Positions 14,348 through 20,827 are shown, numbered from the stretch's first letter. The stretch is DNA of 22,575 nucleotides from a virus (IMGVR_UViG_3300040801_003929:1-22575); one strand, 5' to 3'. Notes: generated by a model not told the origin, from the letters alone. A program made the numbers and translations.

Positions 14348-14514
14348 TGAAATCCGATTACATAGAACCGTTTCTTGATAAGCGTTGCAAAAACAATAAA
14401 GAGCTTATCCAAGAAATGAAAAAGCATCAAAAACACAATCCGGCGGCAACTCCGGAAAACGCGCTTCCAATTAGATACAACGAAGTGAATGAGCAATACA
14501 GAAGTAAAAGATAG
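14347..14514 (+). CDS. 55-residue hypothetical protein
   Basis: ATG 14347 overlaps the preceding TAA (TAATG) and reads 55 codons to TAG at 14512-14514. The product is helical and charged (YIEPFLDKRCKNNKELIQEM, KKHQKHNPAATPENALPIRY). The strong terminator at 14549 follows directly, so this is the last gene of the packaging operon. No family is recognised. Confidence 0.5.
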   Translation: MKSDYIEPFLDKRCKNNKELIQEMKKHQKHNPAATPENALPIRYNEVNEQYRSKR

Positions 14515-14548
14515 AGTCCTTTTTCTCCTTTTCTGACTCTATTTATCC

Positions 14549-14573
14549 GCGCCCGTATTTACGGGCGCTTTTT
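14549..14573 (+). terminator. rho-independent terminator
   Basis: GCGCCCGT (14549-14556), loop ATTT, ACGGGCGC (14561-14568) form a perfect 8-bp GC-rich stem followed by five T. A second inverted pair, AGAGTC (14513-14518) and GACTCT (14535-14540), lies just before. This ends the methyltransferase-terminase-portal transcript. Confidence 0.85.
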
Positions 14574-14590
14574 AAGCGTCAAGGGGCCTT

Positions 14591-15052
14591 GTGATTGAAG
14601 AAAGAAATAAAACCGTAGGTGAGATTGCCCGCGATCTTATTTTAAAAAAAGATACCAAGCAAGGTATTGTTGATACACAGCGTGAAGTTGACAAAGAATA
14701 TTTTCAAGAAATTGAAAAATGCGTTTTGGCAAAACCACATTGCAACTGGAAAGATCCTTACTACATCGTTATTTTACACAAAAAAGAGCGACTTTTAGAA
14801 AATGTTGTTCGCCGTTACTTTTTTGGACGACAAACTTTACCTACTCCAGATTATGATCAGACGGTTTGGAGATACTACCCATCGACCGGCAATCTTGAGT
14901 TCATTTGGTGCATTCCTGATAAAAATACAACTCTTTGGATGTGGGATAATCCTGAATCGATTGTAGACGATCAAAAACATCTTTTGAAATTTGTCCTTGA
15001 GTTTATAAGAGGCTCTCTATATTCTTCTATGATACAAAAGTATCCCGAATAA
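14591..15052 (+). CDS. conserved-looking hypothetical protein
   Basis: A 153-residue protein starting with GTG 14591, eight bases after AAGGGG. The N-terminus is helical and charged (ERNKTVGEIARDLILKKDTK). The middle carries WKDPYYIVILHKKERLLENV, and the rest is aromatic (YDQTVWRYYPSTGNLEFIWC, TLWMWDNPESIVD) before a final helix. The pattern with 'PYYIVI' and 'YDQTVWRYYP…GNLEFIW' suggests a folded domain conserved among phages, but no named family is recognised. It is the first gene after the terminator, so it needs its own promoter, none of which stands out. Confidence 0.65.
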   Translation: MIEERNKTVGEIARDLILKKDTKQGIVDTQREVDKEYFQEIEKCVLAKPHCNWKDPYYIVILHKKERLLENVVRRYFFGRQTLPTPDYDQTVWRYYPSTGNLEFIWCIPDKNTTLWMWDNPESIVDDQKHLLKFVLEFIRGSLYSSMIQKYPE

Positions 15053-15080
15053 TAATTTTTAAAAAACAGCGGGTTTGTTC

Positions 15081-15329
15081 ATGAAGAAGAAAAAATTTAA
15101 GCTGGAACAGCTAAATCTATTTGATCGCCCAAAATCTGAAATGGATTTAATTTGGGAGGCAGTTTCAAGCCTTCGCGAATCTCATAATAGCGTTCGTAAA
15201 AGGCTTTTTCATGAACTCGATGAACTAAGGCAATCTTTGATTGAGACAAAGGCGCAAAATGCAAAACTTGCGGCTATTCTCAATGATTATTCTCAATATG
15301 ATTTAGTTGCCGAAGTCCTGGAAGCTTAA
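15081..15329 (+). CDS. small coiled-coil protein
   Basis: An 82-residue protein starting at ATG 15081. It begins with a basic run (MKKKKFKLEQLNLFDRPKSE) and continues as a long amphipathic helix (AVSSLRESHNSVRKRLFHEL, LRQSLIETKAQNAKLAAILN), likely a coiled coil. No family is recognised. The start context TTGTTCATG recurs before two other genes here. A 9-bp inverted repeat follows its stop. Confidence 0.55.
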   Translation: MKKKKFKLEQLNLFDRPKSEMDLIWEAVSSLRESHNSVRKRLFHELDELRQSLIETKAQNAKLAAILNDYSQYDLVAEVLEA

Positions 15330-15333
15330 AAAA

Positions 15334-15378
15334 ATCGGGGGATAAACCAGGAGTGTCGAAAAGTTTCTCTCCCCCGAT
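15334..15378. repeat. inverted repeat in the leader of the ParB-like gene
   Basis: ATCGGGGGA (15334-15342) and TCCCCCGAT (15370-15378) are perfectly complementary 9-base arms with a 27-base loop. They fill the 63-base gap before the ParB-like gene at 15393, ending eight bases before its ribosome site. It may be a terminator-like stem, an operator or a translational control hairpin. Confidence 0.5.
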
Positions 15379-15392
15379 ATATAGGTGTGTTC

Positions 15393-16307
15393 ATGAAGGT
15401 ATATAAACTTAACAAGTATGACTTGCGTATTATTCGCGAATCTATCAAAGAACGCCGCCAATTGTCAATTTATTTTTTTATGCGAAAGCTAAAATGTACC
15501 TTTGATAAAGCAGAGTACATATTTAAAAAATTCATTCCCCGTTACAGGAGGCTAAAAATGCAAATATATAAAACAATAATGTATCACCTTTTTAAAAGAC
15601 TGGAGGGCAATCGCCCTATCGACGAGCGTAATTTAAAAAATATTATAGCTTCTATGCAGAAAGAAAACCGATTACAATTGCATCCTATCATAGTTAACGA
15701 AGATTACTACATTTTAGATGGTCAGCACAGATTCGCGGCTGCAAAAGGGCTAGATCTGCCTATTTACTATGTAGTATCAAAAGGTAAAGATGAAAAGCAA
15801 GCTTATACTCACATAATGGATGCCAACATTAATCAAAAAAAATGGACTCTTGAGGACTATCTAAACTTATATGCTAAAAAAGATCATAACGAAAATTATA
15901 TTGAATTTATAAATCTTATGGAGATGCTTGATATTAAATCAAAAGCTCTCTGCGGCCTCTTGTTTGGCAATAAATCTGGAAGTGCTTTTGAAAAAATTAA
16001 AGAAGGTAACTTCAAACTGCCCGACAACAAAAAACAAATGGAAAAAATTTGCAATACCTATCTTCATTTAAGAGACTTTGTAGAGGAAAGAAAAATTAAA
16101 CCGCGTAGTATGTTTATGACGTATCATTTTTGCGTAGCTTTTCGAATGCTTATGATGAATGAAACTTGCGACTCAATAACGTTTTTTAGCAAGCTTGAGA
16201 ACCGATGGTTTGATATAAAACCTCAGGCCACTATTGAAGGATGGTTTAGGTGTTTAATTGGTATATACAATTGGAAAAACTCAAACAAGATTGAGCTTGC
16301 GGCCTAG
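15393..16307 (+). CDS. ParB-like nuclease domain protein A (two possible starts)
   Basis: A 304-residue protein from ATG 15393 (site AGGTG). A second in-frame ATG at 15558 has a perfect AGGAGG site at 15546-15551 and would give 249 residues. The core is a ParB/sulfiredoxin-like domain: NRPIDERNLKNIIASMQKEN, then PIIVNEDYYILDGQHRFAAA with the DGQHR box. A helical domain follows with WTLEDYLNLYAKKDHNENYI. The minus-strand protein at 17925-18734 is a paralogue over this whole length. Only this one has the extra 55 residues, which look like an FtsK-gamma-type winged helix (DLRIIRESIKERRQLSIYFF, KCTFDKAEYIFKKF). No ParA is present, so plasmid-style partition is unlikely. Confidence 0.75.
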   Translation: MKVYKLNKYDLRIIRESIKERRQLSIYFFMRKLKCTFDKAEYIFKKFIPRYRRLKMQIYKTIMYHLFKRLEGNRPIDERNLKNIIASMQKENRLQLHPIIVNEDYYILDGQHRFAAAKGLDLPIYYVVSKGKDEKQAYTHIMDANINQKKWTLEDYLNLYAKKDHNENYIEFINLMEMLDIKSKALCGLLFGNKSGSAFEKIKEGNFKLPDNKKQMEKICNTYLHLRDFVEERKIKPRSMFMTYHFCVAFRMLMMNETCDSITFFSKLENRWFDIKPQATIEGWFRCLIGIYNWKNSNKIELAA

Positions 16308-16561
16308 CAATCCCATTTACGCAGAGCTTTGTTAATACGGCTTTCGGGATCGTTAGCGGTTTTGCTTCCGGTGTTTTTTTTCTTCATGCCCGACATCCGC
16401 GCACAAAAACTTTTGCGACGTGCGGCAGCTTTCGGGCTTTTTTTTGCTTCCTTTTTAGTGACCGGAGGTTTTAAGTCTTTACTTTTTCCGGTTTTTTCAA
16501 AGTGACGGCGTCCTTTTTCATTTAAGCCGCCCGAAGGATTTTGATATTTTTTTTTGACCAT
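16304..16561 (-). CDS. DUF6321-like small basic phage protein
   Basis: An 85-residue minus-strand protein matching the DUF6321 pattern: NPSGGLNEKGRRHFEKTGKS, LKPPVTKK, AAARRKSFCARMSGMKKK, and the closing RINKALRKWDC. The conserved cysteines in SFCARMSGM and at the end (KWDC) are present. The family occurs widely in phages with unknown function. It is convergent with the ParB-like gene (four-base overlap) and divergent from the 16627 gene. Confidence 0.8.
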   Translation of the reverse strand: MVKKKYQNPSGGLNEKGRRHFEKTGKSKDLKPPVTKKEAKKSPKAAARRKSFCARMSGMKKKNTGSKTANDPESRINKALRKWDC

Positions 16562-16626
16562 ATAGGCATCTTATCATTACCATTTTATTTTTCAATCTGC
16601 AAAATGTTACAGAAATTAGGTGAAAA

Positions 16627-16866
16627 ATGTTGAAGAAGATGCACGAGTTTACGACAGAAAGATTAGAAGCAAAAGGAGAGGTTTTTGTATATGATGAAGT
16701 AAAAGTTTTCAAAATCACAATTGAAGTAGAAGACCACGTTATTGAAAGTTCAGGAACATCTATCCCACAAATGCTTCATCAACTAGCAGAAGATTTAAAA
16801 AAATTAATTCAAAAAAGTTATCCTTACTTAACAAAATTTCATTTTGGACCAAATCCGGGGGATTGA
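16627..16866 (+). CDS. small hypothetical protein
   Basis: A 79-residue protein starting at ATG 16627 behind TTAGGTGAAAA. It reads as a beta-rich start (KGEVFVYDEVKVFKITIEVE) and one amphipathic helix (IPQMLHQLAEDLKKLIQKSY), ending FHFGPNPGD. The strand-then-helix plan, with the 'VIESSGTSIPQMLHQL' turn, resembles HicB-like small domains, but this is only a shape argument. A coupled gene follows immediately at 16867. No toxin partner is visible. Confidence 0.55.
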   Translation: MLKKMHEFTTERLEAKGEVFVYDEVKVFKITIEVEDHVIESSGTSIPQMLHQLAEDLKKLIQKSYPYLTKFHFGPNPGD

Positions 16867-17028
16867 GTGAAAGATTTAGATCAAAAAAATAAAATGATGT
16901 TAATTTTAGATGAATTGATAAACTCTTTGGAAAATATAGGGGAAAAAGTTACAAGTTTGACAAAGGAAGTCAATCAAGCTAATTCCGAAAAACAGAGGAA
17001 AAATAGTAAAGCTTACGAAGATTTTTAA
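16867..17028 (+). CDS. 53-residue coiled-coil peptide
   Basis: GTG 16867 follows the previous TGA with no gap and opens 53 codons ending TAA at 17026-17028. The product is a charged helix (KNKMMLILDELINSLENIGE, KVTSLTKEVNQANSEKQRKN), probably a coiled coil. The direct stop/start junction is the main support. The tRNA-like fold begins two bases after the stop. Confidence 0.5.
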   Translation: MKDLDQKNKMMLILDELINSLENIGEKVTSLTKEVNQANSEKQRKNSKAYEDF

Positions 17029-17029
17029 G

Positions 17030-17130
17030 ATATCCTGTAGCTAAATGGTAGATTATTCCCCTGTTAAGCAGGAAGCTATGCAAGAATTAAGCTAATTTAG
17101 TTACAAAATAGACTAAATTTCAAAGGATAT
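17030..17130 (+). ncRNA. tRNA-Asn-like structured RNA or tRNA relic
   Basis: Bases 17030-17080 read like the 5' half of a tRNA-Asn: TGTAGCTAAATGGTAGA (the D-arm pattern) and CTGTTAA (anticodon loop with GTT). The ends ATATCCT (17030-17036) and AGGATAT (17124-17130) are perfectly complementary, like a 7-bp acceptor stem. Near the 3' end AATTTAGT (17094-17101) and ACTAAATT (17112-17119) make an 8-bp stem. However, the D stem and anticodon stem are poorly paired, no TTCRANT T-loop exists, and the 3' end overlaps the ribosome site of the next gene. Best read as a decayed tRNA or a tRNA mimic. Confidence 0.35.
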
Positions 17131-17138
17131 TGAAAAAA

Positions 17139-17330
17139 ATGATTGAGCAAGAAGTATCCCCGGTATTTATTTGTGATGAAGTTCATCGAGTGAAAGGCCT
17201 TATCACAAACCTTACTCTTATTATACGTGATGATGAATATAAAAGTTTTGTTCAAAATCCATTAGATGATCTTGTAATCGTCATTTATGAAAAATTAGAT
17301 AAGATTGTCAGAGATCTTAAAGAACTTTAA
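17139..17330 (+). CDS. 63-residue paralogue of the 7927 gene product
   Basis: ATG 17139 (after AAAGGATAT) gives a 63-residue protein whose whole length aligns with the C-terminal half of the 109-residue protein at 7927-8256: DEVHRVKGLITNLTLIIR and DDLVIVIYEKLDKIVRDLKEL. The alignment keeps the DE-H-KGL core and the YEKL helix. It probably folds as a two-helix unit. No family is recognised. The TTG at 17130 is an alternative start. Confidence 0.6.
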   Translation: MIEQEVSPVFICDEVHRVKGLITNLTLIIRDDEYKSFVQNPLDDLVIVIYEKLDKIVRDLKEL

Positions 17331-17455
17331 AAGCTATAACACGTGTACTCTTAGGCTTCAATCTTACTGGTTTCAATCCTATCGCGACAGCTTTTCGATT
17401 TACGTGAAATCTTTACTAAGATATGAAAAAAACTTCCTAATAGCGTGCCCGCTGC

Positions 17456-17484
17456 TTGACCTGAATTGATGTGGAGGTTATCGT
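17456..17484 (+). promoter_or_regulatory. weak promoter candidate
   Basis: TTGACC (17456-17461), a 17-base spacer and TATCGT (17479-17484) lie about 30 bases before ATG 17516. The -10 box is poor. The 17331-17455 stretch before it shows no gene. Confidence 0.3.
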
Positions 17485-17515
17485 TTATTCGATTTTACTA
17501 ATAAAAGCTAATCAC

Positions 17516-17791
17516 ATGGAAAAGATAGACGTTTTAATTTGGGAGATGGTTGGCGGTTTTGCGGGAACGTGGGCAATTATGTTTTACATGTTAAAACAGA
17601 TAGGTACCACAAGGAATGAATCAAAACAAGACATCGGATCTCTCCGTAATGAGTTAAAACAGGATCTTGGAAAGTTAGATGAAAAGTTGACAGATGTAGA
17701 CCGCCGCCTTTGCCGGCTTGAAGGAGCTTTTTCTTCAAAAGACTTTTGCGTACTTAAAGATCAGCGTTATCAAGGGGAAAAGGTTGAATAA
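17516..17791 (+). CDS. membrane-anchored coiled-coil protein
   Basis: A 91-residue protein if ATG 17516 is the start; GTG 17471 would add 15 residues but lies within the candidate promoter. Residues 8-27 (IWEMVGGFAGTWAIMFYMLK) form one membrane helix. The rest is a heptad-like coiled coil with an internal near-repeat (TRNESKQDIGSLRNELKQDL, GKLDEKLTDVDRRLCRLEGA). The one-helix-plus-coiled-coil plan is found in phage lysis accessory (XhlA-like) proteins and in bacterial stress proteins. No assignment is made. The repeat NESKQDIGS/NELKQDLGK suggests internal duplication. Confidence 0.6.
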   Translation: MEKIDVLIWEMVGGFAGTWAIMFYMLKQIGTTRNESKQDIGSLRNELKQDLGKLDEKLTDVDRRLCRLEGAFSSKDFCVLKDQRYQGEKVE

Positions 17792-17924
17792 TGAAAGAAA
17801 ATAAGCAACAACGTCTGATAATCATTCTTATGTTTTAAATCTAACCCCGTAATTTTTAGGTTATTTTTGGCCTAATTTGTTGAAAAAATCATAAAATTTC
17901 AACATTTTAAGTAAAAATGCGCAC

Positions 17925-18734
17925 TCATTGACAAATTTCTATAGATTTTCCTTCCGTTATCATTTTTAATTTGTTTTGACGTACATCATAATTATATACC
18001 TTTACTAGCATTTCTAAGTAGTTGTCAGCTTTAGCATGATAAGTGATTAAATGATATGCAACTTTTAGACGATTAAAAAATCTATTGGCATCTACAAAAG
18101 GGGAAAGGAAAAATTTTTTAGCCGCTTTATGAAAAGCTGCTGAAAAATTAAATCTTTTTTCTAAAATTCCTTTTTCATTAAGAAATTTTAACAGATTTTT
18201 TGTGTGAAAAAGAGCATCTAAAATTTCGTGAGAAACTGAAAATTTATACTTTCCCTCGCGAAAATAAGTTAAAGCATGTCCACCAACTCCCATCCACCTT
18301 AATGCAATGCTCAAAGTGAATTCAGTCTCTTTCCAAAATTCATATAACTTTATGTAGTCTGTTTTTCCTTCCATAACCCAAAAATTGAGATAATCTTCGA
18401 ATCTCCATCGTTCTTGGTTAACGTTTAAATTGATGATGTCTTTCAAGTTGTGGCTTTTATCAATTTGATAATAAATGGGAACGTCTAGTTTTTTTGCAGC
18501 CGTTAAACGATGTTGTCCATCTATAACCTCATAATTCTCATTAACAATGATCGGTTTCAGATGTAATTTGTTATTTTTAGAAATAGAGTCGCACAAGCGA
18601 TTTATATGATTTGAATTAATTTCTCTGTTTTCTTTTAAAAAGTTAAATTTATCATAATTTTTTGTTTGGTAAATTTGCGCTCCTTCGGTATCAGACAATT
18701 TATCTAACTCAGGATATCCGTTTTGTAAACTCAT
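17925..18734 (-). CDS. ParB-like nuclease domain protein B
   Basis: A 269-residue minus-strand protein with the same plan as the 15393 gene: QIYQTKNYDKFNFLKENREI, HLKPIIVNENYEVIDGQHR (box DGQHR at 72-76), LTAAKKLDVPIYYQIDKSHN, then the helical domain with NVNQERWRFEDYLNFWVMEG. The pair share about this whole length but clearly diverge, so the duplication is old or they arrived separately. ParB-fold proteins bind DNA, and many use nucleotides or cut DNA. The start ATG 18734 has a GAAGGAA site. Its lack of an FtsK-gamma-like N-terminus distinguishes it from the other copy. Confidence 0.78.
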   Translation of the reverse strand: MSLQNGYPELDKLSDTEGAQIYQTKNYDKFNFLKENREINSNHINRLCDSISKNNKLHLKPIIVNENYEVIDGQHRLTAAKKLDVPIYYQIDKSHNLKDIINLNVNQERWRFEDYLNFWVMEGKTDYIKLYEFWKETEFTLSIALRWMGVGGHALTYFREGKYKFSVSHEILDALFHTKNLLKFLNEKGILEKRFNFSAAFHKAAKKFFLSPFVDANRFFNRLKVAYHLITYHAKADNYLEMLVKVYNYDVRQNKLKMITEGKSIEICQ

Positions 18735-18962
18735 TTTCCTTCACTACCTTTTTTTTTCGGTTGGTTTGATTTTATGATTAAAGCTTTTCGCTTTACCAAT
18801 TCTTGATTCTGAAAGAAATTATGAAATGCAACTCGCATAGGATAAAACCTTGCAGTCTATCCATAAACCGTCTGTGTCTAAAAATTTAAATTTTAACGAA
18901 TATAAAATATCATGATGTGAAATTTTAAACCATACTTGTTTTTCTCATCATAAAAAAATGAT

Positions 18963-18986
18963 CCCCGTGCCACCACGGGGTTTTTT
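18963..18986. terminator. bidirectional rho-independent terminator
   Basis: CCCCGTG (18963-18969), loop CCAC, CACGGGG (18974-18980), followed by six T on the plus strand and by GATCATTTTTTT on the minus strand. It ends the minus-strand pair 18986-19532 and can also stop rightward transcripts. Bases 18735-18960 before it hold no gene; the only symmetry there is AAAATTTAAATTTT at 18881-18894. Confidence 0.8.
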
Positions 18987-19282
18987 CATTCTGAATAAGA
19001 CAAAGAATTATCTTTGATAAAATTTTGAATAGCTTTTTCAGCCGAGTTTTGAAAACGATCTAAAGCTTCTTTTTCAAAGCTAAAATAACTAATATATTTT
19101 TCGCCGTCATCAGATTCTATTTTTCTAGCAGGAAAGCTTATAAAAAAACCTCCGTTTTTCTTACGAATGTACTTGCAATCATTTAGATATAATCCCCACT
19201 CAGGAATATGAAAGCTTACAAAAGCAACCACATTACTTTTTGTAGAGCGATAGGGACTATATCTTGTAACTTTAAGACTCAT
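18986..19282 (-). CDS. SpoVG-like small protein
   Basis: A 98-residue protein with the order of features of SpoVG: strand VVAFVSFHIPEWGLYLNDCK, then YIRKKNGGFFISFPARKIES (compare the NNGLFVAMPSKR box of SpoVG), DGEKYISYFSF, and a final helix ALDRFQNSAEKAIQNFI. SpoVG proteins bind nucleic acid and act as regulators. Phages carry divergent relatives. The assignment is by motif order only. It overlaps the previous minus-strand gene by 11 bases and ends at a strong terminator. Confidence 0.55.
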   Translation of the reverse strand: MSLKVTRYSPYRSTKSNVVAFVSFHIPEWGLYLNDCKYIRKKNGGFFISFPARKIESDDGEKYISYFSFEKEALDRFQNSAEKAIQNFIKDNSLSYSE

Positions 19283-19532
19283 CTTCTTTGATCCTTATCC
19301 AGTGTGTTATTTTATCTTCAGGTTTTATCTTAGCACCTTCCCAATTTGTCCCGGTATACCATCCAGGGAAAGTCTTCTCATGTTTTTTTCCGTTTCTTTC
19401 AATCCTCAGCCTTACTAAATCAAAAGATTTGGGAAGAAAAAAATTAGCATCTACCCAACCTTTTTTATCAGTAGGGCAATGATTGTAACAAAATAAATAT
19501 CTTTGCCCCACCTGCTTTCGGTTTTTTTTCAT
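19272..19532 (-). CDS. small hypothetical protein, first of a minus-strand pair
   Basis: An 86-residue protein starting with ATG 19532 behind ATAGGAAAA. It is beta-rich (VGQRYLFCYNHCPTDKKGWV, FDLVRLRIERNGKKHEKTFP) and ends WEGAKIKPEDKITHWIRIKE. The 'GWYTGTNWEG…ITHWIRI' layout resembles small phage proteins of the DUF551 kind, but the match is loose. It is divergent from the capsid operon promoter at 19555. Confidence 0.55.
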   Translation of the reverse strand: MKKNRKQVGQRYLFCYNHCPTDKKGWVDANFFLPKSFDLVRLRIERNGKKHEKTFPGWYTGTNWEGAKIKPEDKITHWIRIKEDES

Positions 19533-19554
19533 ATTTTTTCCTATTTTTTGCGTG

Positions 19555-19583
19555 TTGACAAGGTAAAATTTTAATTATATATA
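19555..19583 (+). promoter_or_regulatory. consensus promoter of the capsid operon
   Basis: TTGACA (19555-19560), exactly 17 bases, then TATATA (19578-19583). This is the best promoter in the window. It predicts a transcript start near 19590 and a leader of about 85 bases before the scaffold gene. Confidence 0.75.
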
Positions 19584-19590
19584 AAACGGC

Positions 19591-19659
19591 GATAACTTTT
19601 TTCGCAAGTCCTGCAGTATGGACAGGTTATCAATTTGCTGTAACGGCGCTCGCAACGCC
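19591..19659 (+). promoter_or_regulatory. structured 5' leader of the capsid operon
   Basis: The leader can fold: GATAAC (19591-19596) pairs with GTTATC (19626-19631), enclosing GTCC (19608-19611) with GGAC (19620-19623). A second small stem GGCG (19645-19648)/CGCC (19656-19659) sits directly before the ribosome site AAAGGAGAGAG. No known riboswitch pattern is recognised; translational control or message stability are possible roles. Confidence 0.4.
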
Positions 19660-19673
19660 AAAGGAGAGAGTAT

Positions 19674-20414
19674 ATGTCTGAAGCTGAAAACCTGGGCGAA
19701 AATATGGAGGCCGCCGCTCCCGAAGCCGAAAACATAGCTCAAGATCAAGCCAATCAAGCAACGACCGCTAATGAAACTGTTCAAGAAACTGAGCAAGAAA
19801 AGAATTGGCGGGCAATGCGCGAGAAGCTTGAGGAACAACAGCGCATCATTGAAGAGCAGAAAAAACGACAAGAAGAGTACGAACAGATTCTTTACCAACA
19901 AATAGAAGCTGGAAAAAAGCAAGCTGAACCTGAAGTAGATGAGTTTGCAGACGTCCAGCCCGACGACTGGCTTACTTATGAGCAGTCAAAAAAGCTTGCT
20001 GAAAGGCAAGCCATGGAAGCTGTAAAAAAGGCTCTTGAAGAGGATCGAAAAAAAAGATCCGAAGAGGAGCTTCCTACTCGCTTAAAGTCGCAATTCAATG
20101 ATTTTGAGGCTGTTGTTACCGATGCAAATATAAAACAATTACGGGAACAAGAGCCCGAAATTGCAGTTGCATTGTCTCAGATTGGCGATAAGTACGCTCA
20201 AGCAGTTGCGGCATATAAATACATAAAAAAATTCGTCCCAGAGGCGGCGCAGCAGACAGAATATAAGCAACGGGTGGAACAAAACCAAAATCGCCCCGGC
20301 TCAGTCGCTCAAAGCTCATCTCTGGCCAAAGCAACATCTTTTGAGAAAGGCTTAACGCCCGATCTGAAAAAACAACTCTATCAAGAGATGATGCAGGCCG
20401 CAAGACAAGGCTAA
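19674..20414 (+). CDS. capsid scaffold-like protein
   Basis: A 246-residue acidic, mostly helical protein starting with ATG 19674 behind AAGGAGAGAG. The N-terminus is Ala/Glu/Gln-rich (NMEAAAPEAENIAQDQANQA). Residues 40-135 form long coiled coils (MREKLEEQQRIIEEQKKRQE, SKKLAERQAMEAVKKALEED). A globular middle (FNDFEAVVTDANIKQLREQE) and a helical C-terminus (LTPDLKKQLYQEMMQAARQG) follow. Composition, size and position directly before the capsid gene are those of scaffolding proteins, which shape the procapsid and bind the capsid protein through a C-terminal helix. Assignment is by context and composition. Confidence 0.8.
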   Translation: MSEAENLGENMEAAAPEAENIAQDQANQATTANETVQETEQEKNWRAMREKLEEQQRIIEEQKKRQEEYEQILYQQIEAGKKQAEPEVDEFADVQPDDWLTYEQSKKLAERQAMEAVKKALEEDRKKRSEEELPTRLKSQFNDFEAVVTDANIKQLREQEPEIAVALSQIGDKYAQAVAAYKYIKKFVPEAAQQTEYKQRVEQNQNRPGSVAQSSSLAKATSFEKGLTPDLKKQLYQEMMQAARQG

Positions 20415-20442
20415 ATGTTCCCTACAAACTAGGGAAACATAA

Positions 20443-20754
20443 ATGAGCATTACAACTTCGACGACTCTCCCTGCACCAGTGCAGCAGAGTTTTTCGTATA
20501 AGCTCCTTAGCGTCCCAACCCCGTATATGATTCACAAGATCCCGGCGATGTTGAAAAACATGCCGCGAAACGGGGGTACTACGCTTCGGATGCGTCGTTA
20601 TAACCCGCTCAATACGGCTACTGTGCCGCTGGGCAACTCTGGTGTCTATCCGCCTCCGCAACAGCTTACGGCGATTGATATTGACGCTAAGATGGATTTT
20701 TATGGAACTTATGTCGTTCTTAACGAACAAGTTACGCTACAAAACCAAGACCCT
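20443..20754 (+). CDS. major capsid protein, exon 1 (N4-gp56 family)
   Basis: The first 104 codons of the capsid gene, starting with ATG 20443. It begins MSITTSTTLPAPVQQSFSYK and includes TLRMRRYNPLNTATVPLGNS and YGTYVVLNEQVTLQNQDP, typical of the N4-gp56-type capsid N-terminus. Read without splicing, the frame leaves the family pattern after Pro104 and stops at TAG 20826, giving a 127-residue truncated product. Removing the intron joins Pro104 to VLNEAAQRLG of exon 2 in phase, giving 316 residues. The exon ends in CCT, with U before the splice site as group I introns need. Confidence 0.88.
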
Positions 20755-20806
20755 AAACGACAGCATGGGGTCTCTAAACCGGCACTGATTGACTTGGAAG
20801 CCTACA

Positions 20807-20827
20807 GCTACGCAAAAGCAGCGTAGC
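20807..20827 (+). ncRNA. intron P2-like hairpin
   Basis: GCTACGC (20807-20813), loop AAAAGCA, and GCGTAGC (20821-20827) form a perfect 7-bp stem inside the intron, just before the proposed P3 strand. It fits the place of P2. It overlaps the TAG that stops the unspliced capsid reading frame, so that stop is buried in intron structure. Confidence 0.6.

Noticed and set aside
17030-17130. Functional tRNA-Asn gene
   Set aside because: No T-loop consensus, mismatched D and anticodon stems and a 101-base length; kept only as a tRNA-like fold.
17791-17838. A 15-codon frame overlapping the stop of the coiled-coil gene (TAATG)
   Set aside because: Too short to support beyond the stop/start overlap.
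15393-18734. A plasmid-type ParAB partition system
   Set aside because: No ParA ATPase or clear centromere repeats are visible, so the ParB-like genes are described without that role.
18881-18894. Perfect palindrome AAAATTTAAATTTT
   Set aside because: Low-complexity AT sequence in an AT-rich gap; likely by chance and not tied to any gene.
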